41,148 nt of DNA from an uncultured Clostridia bacterium (GTDB taxonomy: Bacteria > Bacillota > Clostridia > Oscillospirales > CAG-272). A program made the translations under genes and the position numbers. Below, in pieces: positions 34,183 through 41,148 of this stretch. How positions within the stretch are numbered: the stretch's first letter is position 1; each line of letters begins with the position of its first letter. Where the stretch lies: NCBI GenBank assembly GCA_944392615.1, contig CALXXF010000022.1, positions 1 to 41,148 of the forward strand. The letters run 5' to 3'. Under the pieces are notes generated by a model. That model saw only the letters and a program-made list of their open reading frames with translations, made no database searches and was not told the origin of the DNA.

Positions 34183-35613
34183 GTGAACGGCACGGCGCAG
34201 GAGAAAAAATACAATAAGCTCATGACAAACACAGCAATAATAGCCATGGGAACACTGGGCTCAAAGGTGCTGGTTTATCTTCTTGTAAGACTTTATACCT
34301 CCGTACTCACAGCTGCGGAATACAGTATTGCCTCAAACATCACCGAAATGGCAACGCTGCTCATTCCGATTGTCTCCTTCGGAATTTCCGAAGCGGTGTT
34401 CCGCTTTGCACTTGACAAGAAATACGACGAACGAAGCGTCCTCAGCAGCGGGATCGCCGCATTTCTGCTCGGTGCGTTTTTCTTTCCTGTTATCATTCTG
34501 ATACTTTCGGGAATAAATTATTTTGACGGATATATATGGCTTATCTGCATCTATACCGCGTCCAGCATAATTCACAGTATATTCGCGCAATTCATAAAAG
34601 CAAAGGCACGCTTCAAGCTCTTTGCAGTACAGGGTATCATAAACACCCTTATAATGATAACCTGCAATGTGATATTCCTTATTCCGCTGAACATGGGCGT
34701 GACCGGATATGTACTTTCGGTAGCGGTTGCAGACACTCTCACATCGGTGTTCATTTTCTTCTTTTGCAAACTTTGGAGAATGATCTCCCCATACGCTGTA
34801 AAAAAACAGCTTTTGGGAAGAATGCTGCTGTACAGCCTTCCTCTGATTCCGAACACCATGTCGTGGTGGATAACAAACGTCTCCGACAGGTACATGATCA
34901 CATGGATGAAGGGAGATGTAGTAAACGGATTTTACTCCGCTGCTTACAAGATACCGACCCTTTTGATGGTTCTCATAGGAATATTCAACAGCGCATGGAA
35001 ATATTCCGCAGTCAGCGAGCGCTCAGAAGAGGAGGGCGCGCGCTTCTTTTCAAATGTGTATGAGGCATTTCTGTCGGCAATATTCGGCGTCAGCGCAGTC
35101 ATAATCGCCTTTTCAAAGATTATTTCGGGTATAATGTTCGCAAGCGATTTCCGCGACGCATGGATATATATACCTGTATTGACGCTTGCAATGGCGTTTT
35201 CCGCCCTTTCCTCCTTTACAGGGACGGTATTTATAATAGAAAAAAAGGGAACCTATTCTCTTCTGACATCGCTTATAGCGGCAATACTGAATATAGCCCT
35301 GAACCTCTTGCTCATTCCGCTGTTCGACGACCCGTTGCTCGCCGCAATGGGAGCCGCGACTGCAACGCTTGCCTCGTACTTTGTGATGTTCATATCTCGT
35401 CTTGCCCTGTCGCGGCAGCTCATACGATACAAAGCGCACGCCCTTTGCACCTTTCTCAATATACTCACCGTGTCGGTAATGGCCCTGACAATGACGCTTG
35501 AAGTTCCGTTTTACCCGGTTTATCAGGCTGCGGGGCTCGCCGCCATGCTGTTTATTAACAGAAAAACGGTGATAAAGGCGCTCAGAAAGCTAATATACGA
35601 GCACAAGAGCTGA
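34183..35613 (+). CDS. Polysaccharide/oligosaccharide flippase (MOP superfamily, Wzx-like)
   Basis: A 476-residue membrane protein with about twelve to fourteen helices. YNKLMTNTAIIAMGTLGSKV and LVRLYTSVLTAAEY at the start, SFGISEAVFRFALD, and LPLIPNTMSWWITNVSDRYM in the middle are typical for Wzx-type flippases. It probably moves undecaprenyl-linked saccharides to the outer face, in keeping with the glycopolymer genes 20 kb upstream. The start is GTG at 34183 after a purine-rich GGAAGCGGGG. An ATG at 34222 is possible but cuts the family N-terminus. Confidence 0.9.
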   Translation: MNGTAQEKKYNKLMTNTAIIAMGTLGSKVLVYLLVRLYTSVLTAAEYSIASNITEMATLLIPIVSFGISEAVFRFALDKKYDERSVLSSGIAAFLLGAFFFPVIILILSGINYFDGYIWLICIYTASSIIHSIFAQFIKAKARFKLFAVQGIINTLIMITCNVIFLIPLNMGVTGYVLSVAVADTLTSVFIFFFCKLWRMISPYAVKKQLLGRMLLYSLPLIPNTMSWWITNVSDRYMITWMKGDVVNGFYSAAYKIPTLLMVLIGIFNSAWKYSAVSERSEEEGARFFSNVYEAFLSAIFGVSAVIIAFSKIISGIMFASDFRDAWIYIPVLTLAMAFSALSSFTGTVFIIEKKGTYSLLTSLIAAILNIALNLLLIPLFDDPLLAAMGAATATLASYFVMFISRLALSRQLIRYKAHALCTFLNILTVSVMALTMTLEVPFYPVYQAAGLAAMLFINRKTVIKALRKLIYEHKS

Positions 35614-35714
35614 TTTTCCTTTTCCTTCATTCAGAAAATGCGCGGCATAATGTTTTCCGGCAAGCCGGCGGCTGCATCAAGAGTCGGAAGCACGAAATAA
35701 CATTGCATTCAAAG

Positions 35715-35783
35715 TCGGCGCACTTGAATATTGTCTTCTGTCTGCTCTTCGCCGGCACTCTTGAATATTGTCTGCGCCTGTCT
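35715..35783. repeat. Imperfect tandem duplication, about 35-bp unit
   Basis: Both halves contain CTTGAATATTGTCT, preceded by CGGC(G)CAC and followed by a CTGTCT-type stretch. It lies between the flippase gene and the convergent unknown gene; nothing else was seen in this gap. Confidence 0.65.
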
Positions 35784-35810
35784 CATTAACTGCTATCCAC
35801 TGTCGAGCAG

Positions 35811-36743
35811 TCAGTCTTCCCTTTTATCTGATTTATCAGACAAAAGCATTAGAAGACCGAATATCAAAAAAGTCTCATCCTCCGCCTCTCCGGAAGCCAG
35901 GAGTATCGATATACCCATTATAAGAAGCTCTTCAAGCGTGTAACGGGTCCGGAAAAAATCCCTGACGAGCTGTACCGCCTCATCATTTACTTCGTTGCCT
36001 TTGGAGTTTTCCGATCCTGACCGATGCGCCATATGTTGAGATGCTTCCGGGGTAGAATCAGCACGCGCGGTTCCACGCATAAGTGATGAGAGACCCGACA
36101 GCTCCCTTCTCCCGTAACCTCTGCGGTCTTCTTCAGTGTAGCGCGGAATCTTTTCCGCGGCGTCCGGCGCTCCAGTATTCTGCCAATCGCCCGGTATGCC
36201 CGCGTTGCCCGGTCCGCCCGCGTTGCCCGGTATGCCAATGTCGTCCGGTCCGCCCGTGTCGTCCGGTCCTCTATGTACTTTCATCCCGTCCCAAGCGTTG
36301 TTGCCCTTTTCCCCATCGTCGGGATTTGAGTATCTGCGCAACGAGCCGGGTACACTGCCGTATGGCTCCGGAGGCTCGACCCTGCCCTGGGTATACGGGG
36401 CACCTGAGGATGGTTTTTCACCCGGATCATGAGTAAAGGAAAAATCACGCGGGTCTTTTCTTACTGTTCCGTCCAGCAGGGAGAGTATACGTCTGAATCC
36501 TTCAATGCCATCTCTGAGTGCCCTTTTGTCAGGATTCATGCTGAATGGCGATTCCGTAGCCCTGCTGTTTTCGGCATTTGCGTCTGAAAGGGCAACCTGC
36601 GGTTGCTCATCAGACATAACGTCTTCCGGCATTGACAGCTCATTCTGCTGTAAAAAAGCAGTTCCACCATATCCCGGAGGCGGGCTCTGGTCGTAAAATC
36701 CCCCTCTTGCTCTCCTCTGCGACGAAAGTTTCTTTGAATACAC
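35811..36743 (-). CDS. Unrecognised low-complexity protein with helical C-terminus
   Basis: A 310-residue protein that I cannot assign. Residues 1-250 are hydrophilic and Gly/Pro/Asp/Asn-rich, with a six-residue collagen-like repeat (GGPDDIGIPGNAGGPGNAG) at about 158-184. There is no signal peptide. The C-terminal 60 residues are helical: VNDEAVQLVRDFFRTRYT, then ELLIMGISILLAS and LIFGLLMLLSDK. This hydrophobic Leu pattern recurs in clostridial proteins of unknown role. The GTG start has AAGGAGG six to seven bases upstream. It lies 12 bp after the next unknown gene, so the two form an operon. Confidence 0.7.
   Translation of the reverse strand: MYSKKLSSQRRARGGFYDQSPPPGYGGTAFLQQNELSMPEDVMSDEQPQVALSDANAENSRATESPFSMNPDKRALRDGIEGFRRILSLLDGTVRKDPRDFSFTHDPGEKPSSGAPYTQGRVEPPEPYGSVPGSLRRYSNPDDGEKGNNAWDGMKVHRGPDDTGGPDDIGIPGNAGGPGNAGIPGDWQNTGAPDAAEKIPRYTEEDRRGYGRRELSGLSSLMRGTARADSTPEASQHMAHRSGSENSKGNEVNDEAVQLVRDFFRTRYTLEELLIMGISILLASGEAEDETFLIFGLLMLLSDKSDKRED
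36191..36268 (-). repeat. In-gene tandem array, 18-bp unit, about four copies
   Basis: Units start at 36191, 36209, 36227 and 36245, all beginning CCGGT on the plus strand, for example CCGGTATGCCCGCGTTGC. The period is in frame and encodes GGPGNA/GIPGNA-type hexapeptides in the gene on the minus strand. Confidence 0.88.
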
Positions 36744-36755
36744 CTTACTCCTCCT

Positions 36756-37136
36756 TCACAAGCCGAGATGCTTTGCGGCGCTCATCAGATCGATAAGCTT
36801 TATCACAAGATCGAGTTTTTCTCGTTTATCTTCGGCAATATACAACTTAAGTACCTCTAACAGCCTTCTGTGCCGTTCCTGAAGCGGCGACGCGGTTTGC
36901 TTTGAAAAGCCGACGTTCCGGTATCCGGCATTGCTGTCATCATAGAAATCATCTTTTACAGTGCCGTCTTCAGCATTCTGCCTTGCTGAGCCAAAGCCAT
37001 CGGCGGGTATTATAGAATCGAGCAAACCGCTCTCCGACAGTTTTCCCGCCATATCAAGCGCCTTTTTGAACATTTCCGGGTTGTCAAGTATGCTTTTCAG
37101 CATTCCGTCCAGTCCGGCTCCCTGTTCTGTGCTCAA
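36756..37136 (-). CDS. Unrecognised helical protein
   Basis: A 126-residue protein with no family that I can name. An N-terminal amphipathic block (LDGMLKSILDNPEMFKKALD) and a C-terminal one (RHRRLLEVLKLYIAEDKREK, then LDLVIKLIDLMSAAKHLGL) flank a polar linker of about 45 residues. There is no signal peptide or membrane helix. The start is TTG at 37136 with GGGGAGG seven bases upstream, which makes a real gene likely. It is co-directional with and 12 bp upstream of the collagen-like-repeat gene. The similar Leu-rich helices in the two proteins suggest that they may bind each other. Confidence 0.72.
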   Translation of the reverse strand: MSTEQGAGLDGMLKSILDNPEMFKKALDMAGKLSESGLLDSIIPADGFGSARQNAEDGTVKDDFYDDSNAGYRNVGFSKQTASPLQERHRRLLEVLKLYIAEDKREKLDLVIKLIDLMSAAKHLGL

Positions 37137-37224
37137 GAAAATTCCTCCCCGTTCCCAAAATACGGCAATATTGCGTATAAACGTGCCGCCGCATATCCGG
37201 CGCCCCTATACCTGTTGTCTCTTT

Positions 37225-37254
37225 ACATGCGATAACATGCGATAACATGCGATA
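37225..37254. repeat. Tandem array, 10-bp unit, three copies
   Basis: ACATGCGATA is repeated three times without interruption (37225-37254). It lies just upstream of the 25-bp array. One turn of DNA per unit would place any bound protein on the same helix face. Confidence 0.9.
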
Positions 37255-37280
37255 TCATACAAACGCATGTAATGCCTGCG

Positions 37281-37550
37281 GAGCCGGCACCGGAGCTACC
37301 CCACAGAGCCGGCACCAGAGCTACCCCACAGAGCCGCCACCAGAGCTACCCCACAGGGCTGGCACCCGGAGCTACCCCACAGAGCCGGCGCCAAAGCTTC
37401 CGCGCAGAACCGGCACCGGAGCTACCCCACAGAGCCGGCACCCGGAGCTTCCACGCAGAGCCGGCACCGGAGCTACCCCACAGAGCCGGCACCGGAGCTA
37501 CCCCACAGAGCCGGCACCAGAGCTACCCCACAGGGCTGGCATGTAGCTGC
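37281..37550. repeat. Minisatellite, 25-26-bp unit, nearly eleven copies
   Basis: Ten full units, mostly 25 bp and two of 26 bp, plus a partial unit. Each starts GAGCCGGCAC or a close variant and ends CTACCCCACA or CTTCCACGCA. The unit is not a multiple of three, and open frames through it are by-products. It occupies most of the 595-bp gap between two unknown genes on the minus strand. The part 37551-37731 holds nothing else that I can support. Confidence 0.95.
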
Positions 37551-37731
37551 ACATCCTTGCGATTAAGGCAATTCGCAGCTTGCCGCCTGACCGGTAGCCC
37601 GTGTATTCTCTGCCGATTATTTCATCGCATAACAGAAGCTACCGATTCCACAGGACAGGCGATAACGCAAGCGGGCGCATGCGGCAATAATGGCAATTAT
37701 TCTGTTGAATATTTTACCACCGGATTTTGTA

Positions 37732-37968
37732 TTATTGTTTTTTTATCGAATAGAGTATTTTTTGTGCACGCTGTTCTCCGACTACCGATAGAATACGGTT
37801 TATATCTTTACTGTCTGCATTCTGGAGCATTTTTTTCACAGCAGGCGAATTGGCGCTCGCCTTTTTTGCCCGTTCCGGATTCATCCCCATGGCAATAGAT
37901 ATTTCATATATGAGTTGTGCAAGCGCCTCCTCATCCAAAGAGCGAAGCTGCTCCGGTGTTATTTTCAT
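37732..37968 (-). CDS. Unrecognised small helical protein
   Basis: A 78-residue protein, all predicted helix, with the sequence features MKITPEQLRSLDEEALAQLI and NPERAKKASANSPAVKKML. I do not recognise a family. The composition is protein-like and basic in the second half. The ATG at 37968 has GAGG 11 bases upstream. It shares strand with the two unknown genes beyond the satellite and is divergent from the phosphoesterase gene, 68 bp away. Confidence 0.7.
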   Translation of the reverse strand: MKITPEQLRSLDEEALAQLIYEISIAMGMNPERAKKASANSPAVKKMLQNADSKDINRILSVVGEQRAQKILYSIKKQ

Positions 37969-38036
37969 CCTGTCACCATCCTCTTAAGGAATTTGCGGCT
38001 TTTTGCCTCATCTCCATTATATTCTGAAAAACGGAG

Positions 38037-38558
38037 TTGGTTATTATCAAAATAATTGTTTTTTCCGACACACACGGAAAAACCGAGCCGATGAGACGTG
38101 TGATGGCTGTACATTGTGACGCAGACTGCTTCATACACCTCGGCGACGGTGCCCCCGGATTTATGTCTCTTTGTGAAGGTGAAGGACTGTTTGCTCTTGC
38201 GGTAAAAGGCAACTGCGACTTTTACAGCCAGTACGAGCTTCCTTCAGAGATAATTCATAAATTTGAAGACTACCGTTTTTTCATAACGCACGGAAACAGA
38301 TACGGGGTGAGCTTCTCCAAGCAATCTCTGGAGGAAGCAGCAAGATTAAACAGATGCGACGTCGCATTGTTCGGCCATACCCATGTGGCATATTCAGAAT
38401 ATATCACAGCGGACGGAACTTCAAAAAAAGGGCTTTACCTCTTCAATCCCGGAAGTCTTTGCATTCCGCGCGACGGGGCATGCTCATACGGAGTCATAAT
38501 AATACGCTCCGGGCAGATTTTATTCAACAGCGCCCTGCTTGACGACTTAAATAAATGA
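38037..38558 (+). CDS. YfcE/MJ0936-type metallophosphoesterase
   Basis: A 173-residue calcineurin-like phosphodiesterase with the metal motifs FSDTHGK, HLGDGAPG, VKGNCDF, FITHGNRYG and FGHTHVA. It probably hydrolyses phosphodiesters or nucleotide-like substrates in the cytosol; the physiological substrate is unknown for most members. The start is uncertain. The only canonical codon before the conserved strand is TTG at 38037, which directly follows the GGAG of the SD. The family N-terminus MKIIVFSDTHG would align with ATC at 38046, nine bases after the SD. Confidence 0.88.
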   Translation: MVIIKIIVFSDTHGKTEPMRRVMAVHCDADCFIHLGDGAPGFMSLCEGEGLFALAVKGNCDFYSQYELPSEIIHKFEDYRFFITHGNRYGVSFSKQSLEEAARLNRCDVALFGHTHVAYSEYITADGTSKKGLYLFNPGSLCIPRDGACSYGVIIIRSGQILFNSALLDDLNK

Positions 38559-38711
38559 GCCTGCCGCCATTCAGTACAGCCTTTAAATCTGAAAACTGTA
38601 CGGAAGTAAACTTTTTTCAGTCAAAAAAGACGTGCCGGCTGTGAAAAATTCTTCATTATTTATCGAGAAAGTCATTTGTTTTTATTGTAAACAAGCCCTG
38701 CGGAGGAAGAC

Positions 38712-39245
38712 ATGCGACAGCAGAATATTCAGTACCGAGTAAAAAAACGCATAGGCGGCGCCTGCCTTGTTTGCGGCGTATTGCTGGCTACAGCTGTAGT
38801 TTTCATATGTCTCGACGCCATGGACGCGGGCATAAAAATTGTAAACCGCTCCGCCTGGATCCTGCTTGTTCTTTTGTCAATGATGCTTGCCGGCCGCTTT
38901 ATATCAGGCGAGCACGTATATCAGATAAACGATTCCGGCGTTTTCACGCGCTTTGAGATATTTGTCACGAGGTTTAAGCGCTCAGATCGCGTTTTTTTTA
39001 TAAATCTCAACGGCAACGAAAATCTTTACAGATACACAGGAAAGAACAAAAAAATATGCAGAAAAGCGAAAAATAAAGGAAACTTTGTATCAAATATGTT
39101 TCCGAGGGAAAAATACTGCCTTGTTTTTGAGGAAAGCGGAGAACTGAGACGCATATTCATAGAATGTGACGAATATCTCTACCATGCTCTTTCAGCTGTT
39201 TTTAAAAACGGCGATGACGACGGCTCCGGTGAAAAGCGACAGTAG
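38712..39245 (+). CDS. Small membrane protein, unknown function
   Basis: A 177-residue protein with two membrane helices (about residues 14-35 and 47-62), followed by a domain of about 110 residues. That domain is rich in beta-strand pattern (HVYQINDSGVFTRFEIFV, RVFFINLNGNENLYRY, EKYCLVFEESGELRRIFI) and may be a PH-like fold, as in other bacterial two-helix proteins. I cannot name a family. The ATG has GGAGG five bases upstream. It stands alone between two gene-free stretches. Confidence 0.75.
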   Translation: MRQQNIQYRVKKRIGGACLVCGVLLATAVVFICLDAMDAGIKIVNRSAWILLVLLSMMLAGRFISGEHVYQINDSGVFTRFEIFVTRFKRSDRVFFINLNGNENLYRYTGKNKKICRKAKNKGNFVSNMFPREKYCLVFEESGELRRIFIECDEYLYHALSAVFKNGDDDGSGEKRQ

Positions 39246-39380
39246 TCGGGAAAAAGCTATCCGGGGTTTTGTCACTTACAAAGCACCGTCGGTTGATACA
39301 TGCGAAATTCCGCAACCGGTGGTTGCGTTGCTACGACGCCAAGGACGCCTGCAATCGCTTGCATAAGCGTTCCCGTGAAG

Positions 39381-39445
39381 CATTTTCATAAAATGTCTCG
39401 TAAAATATTTTCATAAAACGTTTCATAAAATAATTTAGTAAAGTG
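39381..39445. repeat. Degenerate AT-rich tandem repeat
   Basis: TTTCATAAAA occurs three times with TCGTAAAAT and TAGTAAAG variants between, giving a period of about 13 or 25 bp. It lies in the 490-bp gap before the cation transporter gene. Confidence 0.6.
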
Positions 39446-39516
39446 TTTCTTTAGCTGTTTTTTAAGCGCTTCGGCATTGCTGTTGCCCTGATTAAAGCAG
39501 CCGGAGCAAAAATAAA

Positions 39517-39652
39517 CACAACCTGTTGTCGCGACACGTGTTCACAGCCTGTTGTCGCGACATTGGGCTGCAGGTCATAGTTGCAGCCTGTGTATGCAAC
39601 TTGTTATTTGCAAAATATATTTGTAGCCTATTGCTGCAACTCATAGTTGCGC
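39517..39652. repeat. Degenerate repeat array with TTGTCGCGAC and GTTGCAGCC motifs
   Basis: CCTGTTGTCGCGACA occurs twice, 27 bp apart. Further diverged units contain GCAGCCTGT, TGTAGCCTATTG and CATAGTTGC. TGTCGCGACA itself is palindromic. No gene is supported in 39246-39736. Confidence 0.65.
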
Positions 39653-39736
39653 CGTAATGTTGATAAGTGTGAAATGTGCTTGGCGGAGCAAAGCGCAGGA
39701 ATATCAGTTCCGGCTCCCGAAAGGATAACCATAATT

Positions 39737-40915
39737 ATGACAGATCTGCTAATCAAAATTTTCATACGCGAGGACAAAAAAGGATCCTCAAATCTGCGCG
39801 CAAGGTACGGTGCGCTTTCAGGCGCCGTAGGAATCATCACGAACCTGATAAACGCCGCGGTAAAGCTCATCGTCGGTTTTACAGGCTCAGGAGTATCTGT
39901 ACTTGCCGACGCTGCAAACAATCTTTCTGATGCAGGAAGCTCGCTTGTGACATTCGTGGGATTCAGGCTTTCGGCAAAGCCGCCGGATAAAACTCATCCT
40001 TACGGTCACGCGCGCATAGAATACATAACCGGACTCATCGTTTCTTTCATGATAGTAGCGCTCGGCGGTTTTTTTCTCATAGAAAGCGTCGGCAAAATAT
40101 CCTCAGGCGAAGGCAGCGATTATTCTGCCGTGGCACTCGTTTTTCTCGGTCTTACTGTCCTCATTAAGCTGTGGCAGGCATTTTTTTACAAAAAAATTGC
40201 TTTAAAAATAAACTCTGCAGCCCTTCACGCCTCGTTTTTTGACAGCATAAGCGACGTGGCGGCAACGTCTGTGGTACTTGTGTGCGCGATCATTTCCAAA
40301 CTGAGTCCGCTCGACATAGACGGCTATGCTGGTGCCGCCGTGGCGCTCTTTATAATAGTCAACGGATTCAGGCTTATCGTGAGCACTGCGAGCCCGCTCC
40401 TCGGCGAGCCACCGGATAAAAACCTTGCCGAAAAAATCAAAGCTCTTGTAATGTCGGTGGACGGGGTCATCGGTATACACGACATGATAATACACAGCTA
40501 CGGCGCTGATAAGATATTCTGCACCCTGCATGCGGAGGTACCGTCAACTCAGAATATTCTTCTGAGTCACGACATAATAGACGACATCGAGCGGCGCGCG
40601 GCGTCGGAACTCAACGTAAACCTCGTAATACACATGGATCCGGTGATGCCACCTGATGAGAGAAGCGAGAAAATAAGGAAAGCGGTAGAGGAAATTCTCA
40701 GCGGGATATCAAAGGAAATAAGATACCACGATTTGAGAGCAGTTTTCGGAGCCGACCGCACTACTGTGAGCTTTGACGTCGTGATTCCGTCTGACTTTGC
40801 TCAAAGCGACGAGGATGTCAGATCCGACATAGAGAAAAAGCTCAAAGCCCTGTTTCCGGAAGCCGTACCGATAATAACTGTAGACAGAGATTTCAGCGAT
40901 ATAGCCGATATATAA
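39737..40915 (+). CDS. Cation diffusion facilitator family transporter
   Basis: A 392-residue CDF protein with about six membrane helices and a C-terminal cytosolic metal-sensing domain of about 180 residues. Metal-site motifs are LADAANNLSDAGSS in helix two and HASFFDSISDVAAT in helix five, with HPYGHARIEY in between. It exports divalent metal (Mn, Zn, Fe or Co) in exchange for protons. The long C-terminal part exceeds short CDFs such as YiiP. The ATG at 39737 has GAAAGGA 11 bases upstream. The 30-codon extension from 39647 lies in the repeat region and is rejected. Confidence 0.93.
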   Translation: MTDLLIKIFIREDKKGSSNLRARYGALSGAVGIITNLINAAVKLIVGFTGSGVSVLADAANNLSDAGSSLVTFVGFRLSAKPPDKTHPYGHARIEYITGLIVSFMIVALGGFFLIESVGKISSGEGSDYSAVALVFLGLTVLIKLWQAFFYKKIALKINSAALHASFFDSISDVAATSVVLVCAIISKLSPLDIDGYAGAAVALFIIVNGFRLIVSTASPLLGEPPDKNLAEKIKALVMSVDGVIGIHDMIIHSYGADKIFCTLHAEVPSTQNILLSHDIIDDIERRAASELNVNLVIHMDPVMPPDERSEKIRKAVEEILSGISKEIRYHDLRAVFGADRTTVSFDVVIPSDFAQSDEDVRSDIEKKLKALFPEAVPIITVDRDFSDIADI

Positions 40916-40983
40916 ACATTCGCTTTGCCTGTGGCAGAATAATATTCTCTATCAAATCAGATAAATCACGGTAAAAAAGCAAA

Positions 40984-41060
40984 ATCCGAATACTCCGTCC
41001 CGGGTAAGCCATACCGGGATGAGCAGCCCGTTACGACAGCGCGGCAGAAGATTCGGATTC
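40984..41060. repeat. Long imperfect palindrome at the intron's 3' exon
   Basis: AATCCGAAT (about 40984-40992) and ATTCGGATT (about 41051-41059) form the outer arms. Inside lies a second hairpin with arms TCCCGG and CCGGGA (about 40998-41020). It directly borders the intron end. It might be a terminator, since T-rich sequence follows on the minus strand, or an insertion-target structure. Confidence 0.55.
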
Positions 41061-41072
41061 AAAATCAGCACA

Positions 41073-41148
41073 ATCGAGTAGGTAGAAATCAATCCACCTC
41101 TCACACCACCGTACGTGCCGTTCGGCATACGGCGGTTCAATTCAAATT
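41073..41148 (-). mobile_element. Group II intron, 3' end (domains V and VI), truncated by window edge
   Basis: On the minus strand, 41103-41140 folds as domain V: CCGCCGTA pairs with TACGGTGG, a two-base bulge follows, then the short stem GCCG/CGGC. The base of the stem holds CGC, the catalytic triad form used by bacterial class C introns. Just downstream lies a short domain VI-like hairpin (AGGTGG with CTACCT), and the sequence ends CTACTCGAT, as many bacterial introns do. The reverse transcriptase gene would lie beyond the right edge. A 62-codon frame across this RNA (40952-41140) is not a gene. Confidence 0.72.

Noticed and set aside
8331..37550. CRISPR arrays
   Set aside because: The repeats are contiguous, without unique spacers, and no cas genes are present.
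37247..37898. Open frames of 99 and 208 codons encoding Pro/Thr/Ala repeats
   Set aside because: They are products of the 25-bp minisatellite, which stays open in more than one frame. They lack an SD and show no sign of a folded protein.
40984..41060. Integron attC site
   Set aside because: The outer arms lack the RYYYAAC and GTTRRRY core sites and no integrase is nearby.
40952..41140. 62-codon minus-strand protein
   Set aside because: It spans domain V and VI of the intron RNA and the palindrome, and has no SD or protein-like features.

Overview
The window looks like chromosomal DNA of an uncultured Clostridia-type Bacillota, probably a gut Oscillospirales or Christensenellales relative. 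This is inferred from gene content (YerC/TrpR-like regulator, DUF1836, DUF4358, DHHW and MBOAT proteins, LytR-CpsA-Psr protein, WalJ-like hydrolase next to RlmH), strong AAGGAGG-type ribosome binding sites, frequent GTG and TTG starts and heavy use of ATA for isoleucine. No rRNA, tRNA or CRISPR array was seen.

Layout. 1-1320: left edge with a terminator, two hairpin-rich dispersed repeats and an AT-richer XRE regulator whose codon use differs from its neighbours. 1462-9841 (minus strand): yebC, argS, a YbaK-type deacylase, a three-gene polar amino-acid ABC transporter and an RlmCD/RumA-type RNA methyltransferase. 10332-16676 (plus): a cell-surface polymer block made of a DUF4358 lipoprotein, an MBOAT acyltransferase, a DHHW/AlgX-like protein, an LCP ligase, RNase HI and a WecG/TagA glycosyltransferase. 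17100-20371: a predicted eight-TM protein with a Cys/Asp-rich repeat tail, a YerC-like regulator, a SAM methyltransferase and a DUF454 protein. 20569-26151: an orphan DNA methyltransferase, a CadC-type ArsR repressor, a diacylglycerol-kinase-family lipid kinase, a small alarmone synthetase, an SGNH hydrolase and a DUF1836 protein. 26606-35613: manA, proS, a galactokinase-family gene, WalJ-like, rlmH, pncC, a gpsA-like gene and a polysaccharide flippase. 35811-37968 (minus): three unrecognised genes, two of them helical. 38037-40915: a YfcE-type phosphoesterase, a small membrane protein and a cation diffusion facilitator. The right edge carries the 3' end of a group II intron on the minus strand.

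The most unusual property is a very high density of short tandem arrays (minisatellites). At least eleven loci carry units of 10 to 41 bp in 2 to about 11 copies, mostly between genes but also inside two genes. Some units recur at separate loci: the 27-bp unit near 8331 has a degraded single copy near 21669, and its core is shared in inverted orientation with the 18-bp array at 16703. A second oddity is the ABC transporter: its binding protein has the normal C-terminal segment at its N-terminus (circular permutation), and its ATPase carries an insert of about 70 residues between Walker A and the Q-loop. Third, the DNA methyltransferase has DPYY where DPPY is expected.

The genes are mostly housekeeping (translation, nucleotide and lipid metabolism) interleaved with envelope functions. 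The DUF4358-MBOAT-DHHW group together with LCP and TagA-like enzymes suggests synthesis, O-acylation and wall attachment of a surface glycopolymer. ProS lacks the usual bacterial editing insert, and a free-standing YbaK-type deacylase is encoded in the same window.
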